Assembly (NCBI GenBank): GCA_017744935.1
Contig: JAGIAI010000011.1
Location: 29,607-93,606, forward strand
From: Variovorax sp.
Lineage (GTDB): Bacteria > Pseudomonadota > Gammaproteobacteria > Burkholderiales > Burkholderiaceae_C
DNA: 64,000 bases
Reading direction: 5' to 3'
Shown: one piece after another, positions 10,595 through 19,742 of the stretch
How the letters are laid out: every line of letters starts with the position of its first letter
Position numbering within the stretch: position 1 is the first letter of the stretch
Notes under the pieces: generated by a model
Told to the model about the DNA's origin: nothing
The model's database searches: none
What the model saw: the letters and a program-made list of their open reading frames with translations, nothing else
Position numbers and translations under genes: made by a program

Positions 10595-10604
10595 CGCAAG
10601 CTGT

Positions 10605-10681
10605 GCGGCTGTAGCTCAGTTGGATAGAGTACTTGGCTACGAACCAAGGGGTCGTGGGTTCGAATCCTGCCAGCCGCACCA
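10605..10681 (+). tRNA. tRNA-Arg (ACG)
   Basis: This 77-base cloverleaf has acceptor stem GCGGCTG/CAGCCGC, anticodon stem CTTGG/CCAAG, loop ctACGaa, T-arm GTGGGTTCGAATCCTGC and encoded CCA. The ACG anticodon is read as inosine-CG after deamination by TadA and decodes CGU, CGC and CGA. A strong terminator follows immediately. Confidence 0.96.
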
Positions 10682-10687
10682 CTTCAC

Positions 10688-10725
10688 AAAGGGTTGGTCC
10701 ACTACGGACCAACCCTTTTTCTTTT
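10688..10725 (+). terminator. Rho-independent terminator after tRNA-Arg
   Basis: A perfect 13-base stem (AAAGGGTTGGTCC with its complement) closes a five-base loop (actac) and is followed by a T-rich tract (TTTTTCTTTT). It begins six bases after the tRNA CCA end and should end the hrcA/tRNA transcript. Confidence 0.9.
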
Positions 10726-10780
10726 GGTGCGTCCACATTGCATCTCGCATGCGGCCTCCGTTGGCGCCACGCTCTTGGAT

Positions 10781-10948
10781 TCAGAGCCGCGTCACGATTC
10801 CGAAACTGATGATGCCGAGGAATCCGAGGATGCCGACCATCATGAGGCCGGGTCCCCAGCGTCGTTGTCGCGCTGCAAATCCAACAGTCATCACAGCGGC
10901 AAAGGCGACTGCTATCGCGGCGGTCAGTTCCAGCGTGAGTTCAGGCAT
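10781..10948 (-). CDS. Small two-helix membrane protein, 55 residues
   Basis: An ATG at 10948 opens a 55-residue frame starting MPELTLELTAAIAVAF. It has two hydrophobic helices (about residues 9-25 and 35-52) separated by the basic turn ARQRRWGPG and ends RL. This helix-basic loop-helix pattern and the absence of rare-codon runs make it credible as a small inner-membrane protein. No family is recognised. It lies between the tRNA-Arg terminator and a minus-strand terminator at 11041-11068, which would stop transcription from further upstream, so it probably has its own promoter in 10949-11040. Confidence 0.55.
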   Translation of the reverse strand: MPELTLELTAAIAVAFAAVMTVGFAARQRRWGPGLMMVGILGFLGIISFGIVTRL

Positions 10949-11040
10949 GCGCGGATGCTAGTGGAAGCTGCCCGTGCAGTCAGCGGCGCTGGTGGCGGCC
11001 CACCCGAGGCGCCGATCGACGATTGAGCGCGGCAGGCCCA

Positions 11041-11068
11041 AAAACGAAAAAGCCCGCCGGAGCGGGCT
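11041..11068 (-). terminator. Rho-independent terminator reading leftward
   Basis: Read on the minus strand, AGCCCGC and GCGGGCT form a seven-base stem with loop tccg, followed by TTTTTCGTTTT. It implies a leftward transcript coming from the 11.1-11.6 kb stretch, where no convincing gene is seen. Confidence 0.7.
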
Positions 11069-11645
11069 AAGGACCTTGGAGTCCAGAGGAGAGGCTTTAT
11101 TGTGAACCTCTTCGCGAGACAGCGAAAGGAACTACGTCACATGCTGCAACAAGGCGCTGCAGTTGACACTGTCGCTTTCAGGGCTGTGCGTGCGACGCGC
11201 TTGTTACCAAGTAATAATCTCCAAGCGGCCAGCCAGGGGTCGCTCGGAACGCTCCCGTTCCAACTCTCCGGCCACCGGTCGGAAGCATCCATCTTCTGGC
11301 GCTCATGCATGGGGACGACCACGATGAGTTCATTGCAGATGTTCTTGCCGGCCTCGGAGCCAGCTCGCAGCGAGGCGTTGGCCAAGCTACAGCGAACCCA
11401 CCACCTGCCACGTCACCTAGTCAAAGGCATCGCGCGGGGGGAGTCGGGTCGTCGCGGGCTCGTCGCGACCGGCGTACCTCAAAGCCAGCAGTCGATTCCT
11501 GATCCGGACTTGACTGCGCCTGACCAGCAATCGGGTTGACTCGCGGCCAGTCGAGACCGACTCGGATCGAGAAACGCATCCTCGATTGCCGTCTTTGCCG
11601 TGTGATACAACCACCGCCCGACCTTGCGGGTCGGCAGTTGTACAA
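11069..11645. other. Stretch without a convincing gene
   Basis: About 580 bases lie between the leftward terminator and greB. Open frames exist on both strands: 145 codons rightward from a TTG at 11102, and 82 codons leftward from 11385. They overlap each other and have no recognisable domain, signal peptide or good ribosome-binding site. The leftward terminator at 11041-11068 shows that something is transcribed leftward here. A small RNA or a decayed gene is possible; I cannot decide. Confidence 0.4.
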
Positions 11646-12218
11646 ATGAGCAAGGCTTTCACGAAGGAAAACGACGCCGACGACGATGATGGCGACGGCG
11701 GCGGTTTGCCGCCGCTGCCCGCCGGCGGCAAGAACTACATCACCCCGACGGGGTACGCGCGGCTGCGGTCAGAGCTCCTGGAGTTGATGGACGTCGAGCG
11801 ACCGAAGGTCGTCGAAGCTGTGCACTGGGCTGCGAAGAACGGGGATCGCTCCGAAAACGGCGACTATCTTTACGGCAAGAAGCGGCTGCGCGAGATTGAT
11901 CGGCGGATTCGCTTCCTCACCAAGCGTCTCGAGATCGCCGAGGTCACTGATCCGTCCGTGCATCATGGCAGCGATCAGGTATTTTTCGGCTCGACAGTCC
12001 GCTACGCCGACGAGAGCGGTGAGGAACGCGAGGTCACGATTCTCGGGATCGATGAAGCAAACAGCGCGCACGCGCAGGTGAGCTGGATCTCCCCGATCGC
12101 TCGGGCGTTGCTTAAGTCCCGCGAGGGCGACGTTGTCAAGCTCGCGACGCCGGCCGGCGTGCGCGATATCGAAGTGCTGGCAGTCAGCTACCCGGCGTCT
12201 TCATCGAAGCCCGGCTGA
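11646..12218 (+). CDS. greB: Transcript cleavage factor GreB
   Basis: Gre factors enter the RNA polymerase secondary channel and stimulate cleavage of backtracked RNA. The 190-residue product has the N-terminal coiled-coil with the tip NGDRSENGDYLYGKKRLREID, whose acidic residues coordinate the catalytic metal, and a C-terminal FKBP-like domain (VFFGSTVRYADESG to the end). The YLYGKK wording is typical of GreB, not GreA. An unusual acidic run (DADDDDGDGGG, residues 10-20) precedes the coiled coil. The start is the ATG at 11646, which gives the expected family N-terminus. The gene converges with spoT 12 bases downstream. Confidence 0.92.
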   Translation: MSKAFTKENDADDDDGDGGGLPPLPAGGKNYITPTGYARLRSELLELMDVERPKVVEAVHWAAKNGDRSENGDYLYGKKRLREIDRRIRFLTKRLEIAEVTDPSVHHGSDQVFFGSTVRYADESGEEREVTILGIDEANSAHAQVSWISPIARALLKSREGDVVKLATPAGVRDIEVLAVSYPASSSKPG

Positions 12219-12230
12219 GGGCTGGGGATT

Positions 12231-14486
12231 TCAAGGGACCGGAACCATCCGCGCCGCGGCGAGCACGGATGACGTGCGGCGAACTGCCCGCAGCACGGCC
12301 TCGAGATGCGTTCGATCGCGCACCGCGATCACGAAGCGAAGGTCCGTCGAGTCCTGCGGCGTCTCGTCGGCCATTTCCACGTGCGTGATGTCGGCCTCTG
12401 CATCAGCGAGCGCCGCTGCGACACGTGCGAGGACACCCTTGTCGTTCCGCACGGTGATCACGACGCCTGCTTCGAAGGTCCGAACCGGATCGTCGGCCCA
12501 TTCGACCGCGAAGAATCGCTCGCTGTCCTTGTAGCGAAGCCGCTGGCCGACGCCACACTCCTCGGTATGCACCACGAGTCCCTCGCCGTGGCCCAGATAG
12601 CCCACGATGGGATCGCCCGGAATCGGCCGGCAGCACAGCGCGAAGCGCACGGAAGAGTTTTCGCTCCCGTCCAGCGTCACTGCGCCCTGCGACACCGCGT
12701 CGCTGGCCGCGAAGCGCTCGCGGCTCAACATGAGAGCGTCAGGCTTCGCGCCTCGTTCGGCAAGCAGGGCCATCAGCCGTTTCGCAACGATGCTGGCGAT
12801 GCGTTTACCCAGGCCGATGTCTGTCAGGAGTTCGGATCGGGTCCGGTTGCCGGTGAAGCGCAGCAGCTTTTCCCAGATTTGCTGGTTGTCAGCGTCGTCC
12901 TCCGGTAGCTTGCCCAGCCCTTCGGCACGCAACGCTTGAGCGAGGAGCTTCTCGCCAAGGCCTTCGGACTCGGCATGGGCCAGTGTCTTCAGGTAGTGAC
13001 GGATCTTCGAACGCGCCCGCCCGGTGCGGACGAACCCGAGCCATGCAGGGTTCGGCGTGGAAACTGGCGCAGTGATGATCTCGACCACATCGCCATTCTT
13101 GAGTTCGGTCCGCAACGGAACCTGATCGCCATTGATGCGTGCGGCCGATGTGTGGTCGCCGATGTTGCTGTGAATGGCGTAGGCGAAGTCGACCACGGTG
13201 GCACCACGCGGCAGCGCCATGATCTGGCTCTTCGGGGTGAACACATAGACGGCGTCGGGAAAGAGGTCGACCTTGACGTGGTCCCAGAATTCGGCCGCGT
13301 CGCGTGTCTCATCCTGGATGTCGAGCAGCGACTGGAGCCATTTCGCGCCAAGGCGGTCGCTGGTCGCCACCGTCGCTGGATCGGCCGCCTTGTAGAGCCA
13401 ATGTGCGGCCACCCCTGATTCGGCCACCACGTGCATGGCCTCAGTACGTAGCTGAAACTCGATGTTGACGCCAGCTGGGCCAACGAGCGTCGTGTGCAGC
13501 GACTGGTAGCCGTTCAGCTTGGCGATCGCGATGTGGTCCTTGAACTTGCCTGGCAGCGGCTTGTACATCTGGTGCAAGATGCCGAGGCCGGTATAGCAGG
13601 AGATTACAGTGGGAACGATCAGGCGGAAACCATAGATGTCAGTGACCTGGGCAAAGCTCAGATGCTTCTCGACCATCTTGCGGTAGATGGAATAGAGCGT
13701 CTTTTCGCGGCCCGCGATGCGAACGCTCATCTCAGCGGCAGCGAAGGCGTTCTCGACTTCCTGCTGGACTTTCTGGATCAGGTCGCGTCGACGTCCGCGA
13801 GCCTTTGCGACAGCCTTGGCGAGCACTGCGTAGCGCCAAGGTCGAAGGTGCCGGAAGGAAAGGTCCTGCAACTCGCGGTAGGTCTGGTTGAGTCCCAACC
13901 GGTGCGCGATGGGTGCATAGATCTCGAGGGTCTCGCGCGAGATGCGTGCCCACTTTTCGCGCGGCGCATCGTCGAGCGTGCGCATGTTGTGCGTCCGGTC
14001 CGCGAGCTTGACGAGGATGACGCGCACGTCCCGCGCCATCGCCAACAGCATCTTGCGGAACGACTCGGCCTGGTTCTCTTCACGCGTGTTGAAGCGGAGC
14101 TTGTCCAACTTGGTGAGGCCATCGACCAGCTCTGCAACCGGGGCGCCAAAGCGCTCGATCAACTCAGCTTTGGTCACACCACAGTCTTCGATCGCATCGT
14201 GCAGCAATGCGGCCATCAAGGCCTGTGCGTCGAGCTTCCACTCCGCGCACTGCGCGGCCACCGCGATCGGATGGGTGATGTACGGCTCGCCGCTGTTTCG
14301 CAATTGCCCGAGATGCGCTTCATCCGCGAAACGGTAGGCGCGCCGAACCAGATCGATATCTTCCGGGCCCAGGTAGTCCAATCGATCGGTCAAGGCCGCG
14401 AAGCTGGCGGCGGCCGCGTTCAATGCCGCAGGGCTCGGCTGCGGGTTTCGACGGGTTTCTGACTGAGGCTTGACAACCGCGCTCAT
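12231..14486 (-). CDS. spoT: Bifunctional (p)ppGpp synthetase/hydrolase SpoT
   Basis: This 751-residue RSH enzyme makes and degrades the stringent-response alarmone (p)ppGpp. The HD hydrolase motif HDAIED is intact at residues 96-101. The synthetase region contains VTDIYGFRLIV and GKFKDHIAIAKLNGYQSLHT, where the basic FKD form matches bifunctional enzymes and not RelA. A TGS domain (VYVFTPKSQIMALPRGATV) and a C-terminal ACT domain follow. The ATG at 14486 begins the conserved protein. The gene follows rpoZ in the classical gmk-rpoZ-spoT order, but a terminator stands between rpoZ and spoT, so spoT may be transcribed partly from its own promoter. Confidence 0.95.
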   Translation of the reverse strand: MSAVVKPQSETRRNPQPSPAALNAAAASFAALTDRLDYLGPEDIDLVRRAYRFADEAHLGQLRNSGEPYITHPIAVAAQCAEWKLDAQALMAALLHDAIEDCGVTKAELIERFGAPVAELVDGLTKLDKLRFNTREENQAESFRKMLLAMARDVRVILVKLADRTHNMRTLDDAPREKWARISRETLEIYAPIAHRLGLNQTYRELQDLSFRHLRPWRYAVLAKAVAKARGRRRDLIQKVQQEVENAFAAAEMSVRIAGREKTLYSIYRKMVEKHLSFAQVTDIYGFRLIVPTVISCYTGLGILHQMYKPLPGKFKDHIAIAKLNGYQSLHTTLVGPAGVNIEFQLRTEAMHVVAESGVAAHWLYKAADPATVATSDRLGAKWLQSLLDIQDETRDAAEFWDHVKVDLFPDAVYVFTPKSQIMALPRGATVVDFAYAIHSNIGDHTSAARINGDQVPLRTELKNGDVVEIITAPVSTPNPAWLGFVRTGRARSKIRHYLKTLAHAESEGLGEKLLAQALRAEGLGKLPEDDADNQQIWEKLLRFTGNRTRSELLTDIGLGKRIASIVAKRLMALLAERGAKPDALMLSRERFAASDAVSQGAVTLDGSENSSVRFALCCRPIPGDPIVGYLGHGEGLVVHTEECGVGQRLRYKDSERFFAVEWADDPVRTFEAGVVITVRNDKGVLARVAAALADAEADITHVEMADETPQDSTDLRFVIAVRDRTHLEAVLRAVRRTSSVLAAARMVPVP

Positions 14487-14530
14487 GAGCACCACTTTAG
14501 CGTGGCTGCGGCTAAGACGCATTCAGGCAT

Positions 14531-14555
14531 AAAAAAAGCACCGCATGCGGTGCTT
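14531..14555 (-). terminator. Terminator between rpoZ and spoT
   Basis: The 20-base palindrome at 14536-14555 (arms AAGCACCG and CGGTGCTT around CATG) is followed on the minus strand by a seven-T run. It lies 23 bases after the rpoZ stop and 45 bases before the spoT start, and should end or attenuate the gmk-rpoZ transcript. Confidence 0.85.
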
Positions 14556-14578
14556 CCTTGTTGCACGGCTACGTCAGA

Positions 14579-14782
14579 TCAGCCGGGAACCTTCTTGAGC
14601 ATTTCGAGACCGATCTTGCCCTCTGCAATTTCGCGAAGTGCGGTAACGCCAGGCTTGTTCTTGCTCTCGATCTTGGGCGCATGGCCTTGGCTCAGCATGC
14701 GCGCGCGATAGGTGGCGGCGAGCACGAGTTGGAAACGGTTGGGGATCTGTTGCAGGCAATCTTCGACGGTAATGCGGGCCAT
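14579..14782 (-). CDS. rpoZ: RNA polymerase omega subunit
   Basis: The 67-residue product begins [20 protein letters not shown] and contains [17 protein letters not shown], the hallmark segments of omega. Omega helps assemble the beta-prime subunit and contributes to one ppGpp binding site on RNA polymerase. It is fitting that it sits between gmk, which makes GDP, and spoT. The ATG start at 14782 is unambiguous. Confidence 0.96.
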   Translation of the reverse strand: MARITVEDCLQQIPNRFQLVLAATYRARMLSQGHAPKIESKNKPGVTALREIAEGKIGLEMLKKVPG

Positions 14783-14817
14783 GATGATCTTTCGGCGGAG
14801 TGCAGACGTTGGGCGGA

Positions 14818-15438
14818 TCAGGGGATGTTCAGTGCGGCAAAGGTGCTTGCACGCGCGCGGCGCTGTGCAGAGTAGCGAAGCCGCTGAGCGTGGACGATCG
14901 CTTTCAGGTCGAAAAGTGCGCGCTCAAATACCTCGTTGATTATAACGAAATCGAACGCGGAGGCTTGCGCCATCTCCTCTGCCGCATTGCGCAGGCGCAA
15001 CTCGATGACCTCTGCGCTGTCTTCACCGCGGCGTTCGAGCCGGGAGCGCAATTCCTCCCAACTTGGTGGCAGGATGAAGATCATGACCGCGTTGGCGAAG
15101 GCCTTGCGGATCTGCAGCGCGCCCTGGAAGTCGATTTCGAGAACGACATCGGCGCCCTGGGCAATGCGCTCCTCGATGGCTTTCTTCGAGGTGCCGTATC
15201 GCCGCCCATGAACGTGTGCCCACTCCACGAATCCGTCGGCCGCCACCATGATGTCGAATTCGGGCTCGGACACGAAGAAGTATTCGCGTCCATGCTTTTC
15301 CTGGCCGCGCGGCGCGCGGGTGGTATGGGATACCGAGGGCTGGACGGCGGAGTCGAGCTCCATCAGCGCCTTGACAAGGCTCGATTTACCCGCGCCGCTG
15401 GGAGCTGCGACCACGAAGATGTTGCCGGGGTAATCCAT
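14818..15438 (-). CDS. gmk: Guanylate kinase
   Basis: Gmk phosphorylates GMP to GDP. The 206-residue product has Walker A APSGAGKS at residues 12-19, the GMP-binding segment [20 protein letters not shown], and the lid region [18 protein letters not shown]. Length and motifs are typical. It lies 11 bases after yicC and 35 bases before rpoZ in the same direction. Confidence 0.96.
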   Translation of the reverse strand: MDYPGNIFVVAAPSGAGKSSLVKALMELDSAVQPSVSHTTRAPRGQEKHGREYFFVSEPEFDIMVAADGFVEWAHVHGRRYGTSKKAIEERIAQGADVVLEIDFQGALQIRKAFANAVMIFILPPSWEELRSRLERRGEDSAEVIELRLRNAAEEMAQASAFDFVIINEVFERALFDLKAIVHAQRLRYSAQRRARASTFAALNIP

Positions 15439-15449
15439 GGATTCCGTTT

Positions 15450-16364
15450 CTATTCGATGTTCTGGACCTGCTCGCGCATTTGCTCGATCAGGACCTTCAT
15501 GTCCACGCCGATGCGAGTGAGTTCGAGCGTGGCGGATTTCGAGCCGAGCGTGTTGGCCTCGCGATGGAGTTCCTGGATCAGGAAATCGAGCCGCTTGCCG
15601 ATCTCGCCGCCCTTCTTCACGAGCCGTTCGATCTCGTCGAGATGGGAGTTAAGCCGGGTCAATTCCTCCGCAACGTCGATCCGGATCGCGAATGCGGTTG
15701 CTTCGGTCAGCGCGCGGTCCTGGGCCGCCTCGGGCGCCGTGCCGCCACTCAGGCCCATCGCTTCCTGCCAACGTTCGAGGAATCGCGTGCGCTGCTGCTC
15801 CACAAGCTGCGGGACCAGCGGCAGGGCCTGGGTTGCGAGTGTGCGCAGTTGCGCGAGATGGTCCTGCAGCATGCGGGCGAGGCGTGTGCCTTCGCGCTCG
15901 CGCGCGGAGAGCAGGTCCCTGAGTGCCTTTTCAGTCACCTCGGTCAGATCCACTCCGCAGTCGCCCCTGGCGACGCTGTCACCGGCGGCGAGTCGCAGGA
16001 CGTCGGCCACGCTGAGATCGCGCGCATCCGGCAGCCAGGCCTTGATGTGGTCCTGAACGGCGTTGAGACGCTGAAGAAGCTTCGTGGAGGGGTCGCCAAT
16101 GCCCGACGCCGCACCACTCTCGATCGCCGCCCGAAGTTCGACCTTGCCGCGCTTCAGCTTGGCAGTGAGCATCTCGCGCAAGGCGGGTTCATGCTGCCTC
16201 AGTTCCTCCGGCAGCTTGAACGTCAGGTCGAGAAATCGGCTGTTGACCGAGCGTATTTCGACCCCGAGCCGAGGGGCCGCATGAGCTCGTGGATCGGCTT
16301 CGGAGTGGCTGCCGGCGGGGCTGTTCTGCCCGCTGGCGTAGCCGGTCATGCTGTAAACTGGCAT
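15450..16364 (-). CDS. YicC/YloC-family endoribonuclease
   Basis: The 304-residue product begins [12 protein letters not shown], the conserved start of the YicC family. An N-terminal YicC domain ([21 protein letters not shown]) is followed by a C-terminal DUF1732 domain ([19 protein letters not shown] and [21 protein letters not shown]). Members of this family act as endoribonucleases in E. coli and Bacillus. The ATG at 16364 is chosen because it starts the conserved sequence. It is the first gene of the yicC-gmk-rpoZ series and is divergent from the Ser/Thr kinase gene, with 88 bases between the two starts. Confidence 0.9.
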   Translation of the reverse strand: MPVYSMTGYASGQNSPAGSHSEADPRAHAAPRLGVEIRSVNSRFLDLTFKLPEELRQHEPALREMLTAKLKRGKVELRAAIESGAASGIGDPSTKLLQRLNAVQDHIKAWLPDARDLSVADVLRLAAGDSVARGDCGVDLTEVTEKALRDLLSAREREGTRLARMLQDHLAQLRTLATQALPLVPQLVEQQRTRFLERWQEAMGLSGGTAPEAAQDRALTEATAFAIRIDVAEELTRLNSHLDEIERLVKKGGEIGKRLDFLIQELHREANTLGSKSATLELTRIGVDMKVLIEQMREQVQNIE

Positions 16365-16452
16365 CGCGCCTCGCTGTGATCTGTTGTTGCACCGTGGCGT
16401 CGGCACAGCGTTCGCTTGCCGCACCATCGCCTTCGGGCGAAACTCCCGGATT

Positions 16453-17460
16453 ATGTCAAAGGTCAAACCTTCGCCTCTGCTGCCTGACACGATGATCGGC
16501 GGCTACCGAATCGTGCGTCGGCTGTCGGCCGGCGGATTCGGAGTCGTCTACCTGGCCGTCGACCAGAGCGGACAGCAGGTCGCCATCAAGGAATATCTGC
16601 CTTCCTCCCTGGCAACACGAGGAACGGGGGAATTGGCGCCGCAGGTTCCACCCGAGAAGCTGTCGCTCTATCGCCTGGGGCTCAAGAGCTTCTTCGAGGA
16701 AGGCCGGTCGCTGGCGCAGATTTCTCACGCCTCGGTGGTGAGCGTTCTCAATTTCTTCCGCGAGAACGAAACCGTCTACATGGTCATGAACTACCTGGAG
16801 GGCGCGACCCTGCAGGACTTCGTCGTCACGGCGCGCGACCTGAAGAAGCAGAAAGTGTTCCGCGAATCGACGATTCGCTCGCTCTTCGACGAGATTCTTC
16901 GGGGCCTTCGCATCGTCCACCAGCACAAGATGCTGCACCTGGACATCAAGCCGGCCAATATCTTCGTGACCGACGACGACCGCGCGGTGATGATCGATTT
17001 CGGCGCGGCGCGAGAGGTGCTATCGAAGGAAGGCAACTTCATCCGGCCGATGTACACCCCTGGATTCGCGGCGCCCGAGATGTACCGACGCGATTCCTCG
17101 ATGGGACCGTGGACCGACATCTATGCCATCGGCGCCTGCATCTACGCCTGCATGCAGGGTTATCCCCCAAACGACGCACCCCAGCGCATCGAGAAAGACC
17201 GCCTCGGGCTTTCGCTCTCCCGGTTACGGGGCATCTATTCGGACAATCTGATCGAGGTTGTCGAATGGTGCATGTCGCTCGATCCGCTTTCGCGGCCGCA
17301 GTCGGTGTTCGCGCTGCAGAAGGAACTGAGCCGCGAAGGAGAGCGCCGTTACACCAAGCTCACGGTGGGTGAGAAGGTCCGCCTCTCGATCGACAACATG
17401 CGCTCCCCTGAAAAGAAGGGGCTGCCGAAGGCTGCGGCTCCCACTACACGTCCCGCATGA
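16453..17460 (+). CDS. Cytosolic Ser/Thr protein kinase (Hanks type)
   Basis: The 335-residue protein is almost entirely kinase domain. It has the glycine loop LSAGGFGVVYLA (residues 24-35), the VAIK lysine near residue 46, catalytic HLDIKPAN with aspartate 164, DFG in MIDFGAAREV, and APE in FAAPEMY. No transmembrane segment or extracellular sensor is visible, unlike PknB-type kinases, so it is probably a soluble regulator. The following PP2C phosphatase gene overlaps its stop codon (ATGA), which suggests that kinase and phosphatase act on the same substrates. Substrates cannot be inferred from the sequence. The ATG at 16453 gives a compact kinase start. Confidence 0.92.
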   Translation: MSKVKPSPLLPDTMIGGYRIVRRLSAGGFGVVYLAVDQSGQQVAIKEYLPSSLATRGTGELAPQVPPEKLSLYRLGLKSFFEEGRSLAQISHASVVSVLNFFRENETVYMVMNYLEGATLQDFVVTARDLKKQKVFRESTIRSLFDEILRGLRIVHQHKMLHLDIKPANIFVTDDDRAVMIDFGAAREVLSKEGNFIRPMYTPGFAAPEMYRRDSSMGPWTDIYAIGACIYACMQGYPPNDAPQRIEKDRLGLSLSRLRGIYSDNLIEVVEWCMSLDPLSRPQSVFALQKELSREGERRYTKLTVGEKVRLSIDNMRSPEKKGLPKAAAPTTRPA

Positions 17461-18362
17461 AGTTTTCCGTCTTCCAGGTCAGTCGCAAGGGCGGTCGTCT
17501 CAAGAACGAGGACCGCATGGGTTACTGCTACACGCGCGAATCAGGCCTGTTCGTGCTCGCGGACGGCATGGGCGGTCACCCCGAGGGCGAAGTCGCGGCG
17601 CAACTTGCGCTGCAGACCATTGCGGCGCTCTACCAACGCGAGGCGCGGCCAGTCGTCAAGGACGTCAAGGCGTTCCTCACGTCCTCCGTGATGGCCGCGC
17701 ATCAGCAGATCATGCGGTATGCCGGCAACAAGGGCATGCTCGACACGCCCCGCACGACAGTGGTCGCCGCCGTCATTCAGGACAACACGGCCACCTGGAT
17801 CCATTGCGGCGACTCCCGTCTCTACGTTGTCCGCGAAGGCGCATTGCTGATGCGCACTCGCGACCATTCGCACGCCGAGCGGCCTCGCGTGGGCGGCGGC
17901 CCGGAGCCAGTCAACCGGAATCTCCTGCTCACCTGCCTCGGTTCGCCGACGCCGCCGCTCTTCGATGTTTCCGCCCCCCTGCAACTGCAGCGCGGCGATC
18001 GCATCATGCTGTGCTCCGACGGCGTCTGGGGCGTGCTCGACGACAGCGTGATCGTCCACGTGCTCTCGACCGGCAAGCCGGTCTCCGATGCCGCACCAGA
18101 CCTCGCGGAGATGGCGCTGCGCAACGGCGGCACCCATAGCGACAACGTGACCCTCATCGCTCTCGAATGGGAAACGCCCGACGCCCCTGGGCAGAAGCGT
18201 GGCGTCTCCACCGACAGCATCAGCGATGGCGTCTTCGCGTCCACCATCCAGGCCGGCATGCCTTCTGACAGCGAGCTCGACGATCTCGACGAGGACGCGA
18301 TCGAGCGCTCCATCGCCGAGATCAACGAGGCGATCAAGCGATCCGCCGCGCGCAAGGGCTAG
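17457..18362 (+). CDS. PP2C-family Ser/Thr protein phosphatase
   Basis: The 301-residue product carries the metal-binding PP2C motifs in order: NEDRMGY (residues 17-23), [10 protein letters not shown] (35-44), [18 protein letters not shown] and HSDNVTLI. The C-terminal 60 residues are acidic ([14 protein letters not shown]) and lie outside the catalytic domain. No membrane segment is seen. It should dephosphorylate Ser/Thr residues in the cytosol and, by its ATGA overlap, is translationally coupled to the upstream kinase. Confidence 0.92.
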   Translation: MKFSVFQVSRKGGRLKNEDRMGYCYTRESGLFVLADGMGGHPEGEVAAQLALQTIAALYQREARPVVKDVKAFLTSSVMAAHQQIMRYAGNKGMLDTPRTTVVAAVIQDNTATWIHCGDSRLYVVREGALLMRTRDHSHAERPRVGGGPEPVNRNLLLTCLGSPTPPLFDVSAPLQLQRGDRIMLCSDGVWGVLDDSVIVHVLSTGKPVSDAAPDLAEMALRNGGTHSDNVTLIALEWETPDAPGQKRGVSTDSISDGVFASTIQAGMPSDSELDDLDEDAIERSIAEINEAIKRSAARKG

Positions 18363-18390
18363 GCCTTCTTTTCTTTTTTCGCTCATCACC

Positions 18391-19119
18391 ATGACTGATT
18401 TCGTACGAAGCGGCGACCGCGCCGCAGACCAGTTGCGCCCGGTTCGCATCACCCGCGGCTTCACCATCCATGCCGAAGGCTCTGTGCTGATCGAGTTCGG
18501 CCAGACGCGCGTGCTCTGCACCGCCTCGGTCGAAGAGAAAGTGCCTCCGCACAAGCGCGGCAGCGGCGAGGGCTGGGTTACCGCCGAATACGGCATGCTC
18601 CCCCGCGCGACTCACACCCGCAGCGACCGCGAGGCCGCACGCGGCAAGCAGAGCGGCCGGACGCAGGAGATCCAGCGTCTCATCGGTCGCTCCATGCGGG
18701 CCGTCTTCGACCTGGCCGCACTCGGCGAGCGCACCATCCACCTCGATTGCGACGTGCTGCAGGCCGATGGCGGCACCCGCACCGCGGCGATCACCGGCGC
18801 CTTCGTGGCTGCACAAGATGCCGTCAATAAGCTGCTCGCCGAAGGCAAGATCGCCGCCACGCCCATCCGCGGCCACGTGGCGGCCATTTCGGTCGGCATC
18901 GTGCAGGGCACGCCGCTGCTCGATCTCGAGTACGTTGAAGATTCGGCCTGCGACACGGACATGAACGTGGTGATGACGGGCGCCGGACACTTCGTGGAAG
19001 TGCAGGGCACGGCGGAAGGCGCGGCGTTCTCGCGCGAAGAAATGAACCGACTGCTTGCGCTGGCCGACAAGGGCATCACCGAGCTGATCGCGATGCAGAC
19101 TCAGGCGCTTGCCGGCTGA
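18391..19119 (+). CDS. rph: Ribonuclease PH
   Basis: RNase PH trims tRNA 3' ends by phosphorolysis. The 242-residue product has the family N-terminus [41 protein letters not shown], the phosphate-site segment [14 protein letters not shown], and [20 protein letters not shown]. The ATG at 18391 yields the expected length. It follows the phosphatase gene by 28 bases and precedes rdgB in the common rph-rdgB-hemW order. Confidence 0.96.
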   Translation: MTDFVRSGDRAADQLRPVRITRGFTIHAEGSVLIEFGQTRVLCTASVEEKVPPHKRGSGEGWVTAEYGMLPRATHTRSDREAARGKQSGRTQEIQRLIGRSMRAVFDLAALGERTIHLDCDVLQADGGTRTAAITGAFVAAQDAVNKLLAEGKIAATPIRGHVAAISVGIVQGTPLLDLEYVEDSACDTDMNVVMTGAGHFVEVQGTAEGAAFSREEMNRLLALADKGITELIAMQTQALAG

Positions 19120-19142
19120 AGTCACGCCGACACGGAATCACG

Positions 19143-19742
19143 ATGAAACTGGTCCTCGCATCCAACAACGCCGGCAAGCTCGCTGAACTGCAGGCCTTGT
19201 TCGCGCCGCTCGACGTGACGCTCGTTCGCCAGTCGGAGCTCGGGGTCGGCGAGGCCGAGGAGCCATTCCGCACCTTCGTCGAGAACGCCTTGGCCAAGGC
19301 GCGTCATGCGTCCGCGCACACCGGGCTTCCTGCGATCGCGGATGACGCCGGCCTCTGCGTGGAAGCCTTCGGCGGCCTTCCTGGGGTGGATACCGCGTTC
19401 TATGCGACGAAATTCGGCTACGAGAAGGGCGATGCGAACAACGTGCGCGCGTTGCTCGAACAACTGGCCAGCCAGACCGACCGCCGCGCTGCGCTCGTCA
19501 GCACGCTGGTCGCGCTGCGTAGCGCTGACGATCCTGAGCCGCTGATCGCCGTGGGCCGGGTTGCTGGCCTCATTGCGAAGGAGCCTGTAGGCGACAACGG
19601 CTTCGGCTTCGATCCGGTGATGTTCCTGCCGAAGTTCGGCAAGACCTTTGCCCAGCTTCCTTCTGACGTGAAGAACGCCAACAGCCATCGCGGACAGGCG
19701 GCGCGCGCGATGCTGGCGCTGATGCGCGAGCGCTGGTCGTGA
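19143..19742 (+). CDS. rdgB: XTP/dITP diphosphatase (RdgB/HAM1)
   Basis: The enzyme hydrolyses non-canonical purine triphosphates (dITP, XTP) to keep them out of DNA. The 199-residue protein begins MKLVLASNNAGKLAEL, with the nucleotide-binding SNNxGK, and has TFVENALAKARHAS, ADDAGLCVEAFGGLPGV and GDNGFGFDPVMFLP. Its stop overlaps the hemW GTG start (GTGA), which suggests coupled translation. Confidence 0.95.
   Translation: MKLVLASNNAGKLAELQALFAPLDVTLVRQSELGVGEAEEPFRTFVENALAKARHASAHTGLPAIADDAGLCVEAFGGLPGVDTAFYATKFGYEKGDANNVRALLEQLASQTDRRAALVSTLVALRSADDPEPLIAVGRVAGLIAKEPVGDNGFGFDPVMFLPKFGKTFAQLPSDVKNANSHRGQAARAMLALMRERWS

Noticed and set aside
11102..11539. Open frames of 145 codons (rightward) and 82 codons (leftward, 11137-11385)
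   Set aside because: They overlap on opposite strands, start with poor ribosome-binding sites and show no domain, so neither is supported as a gene.
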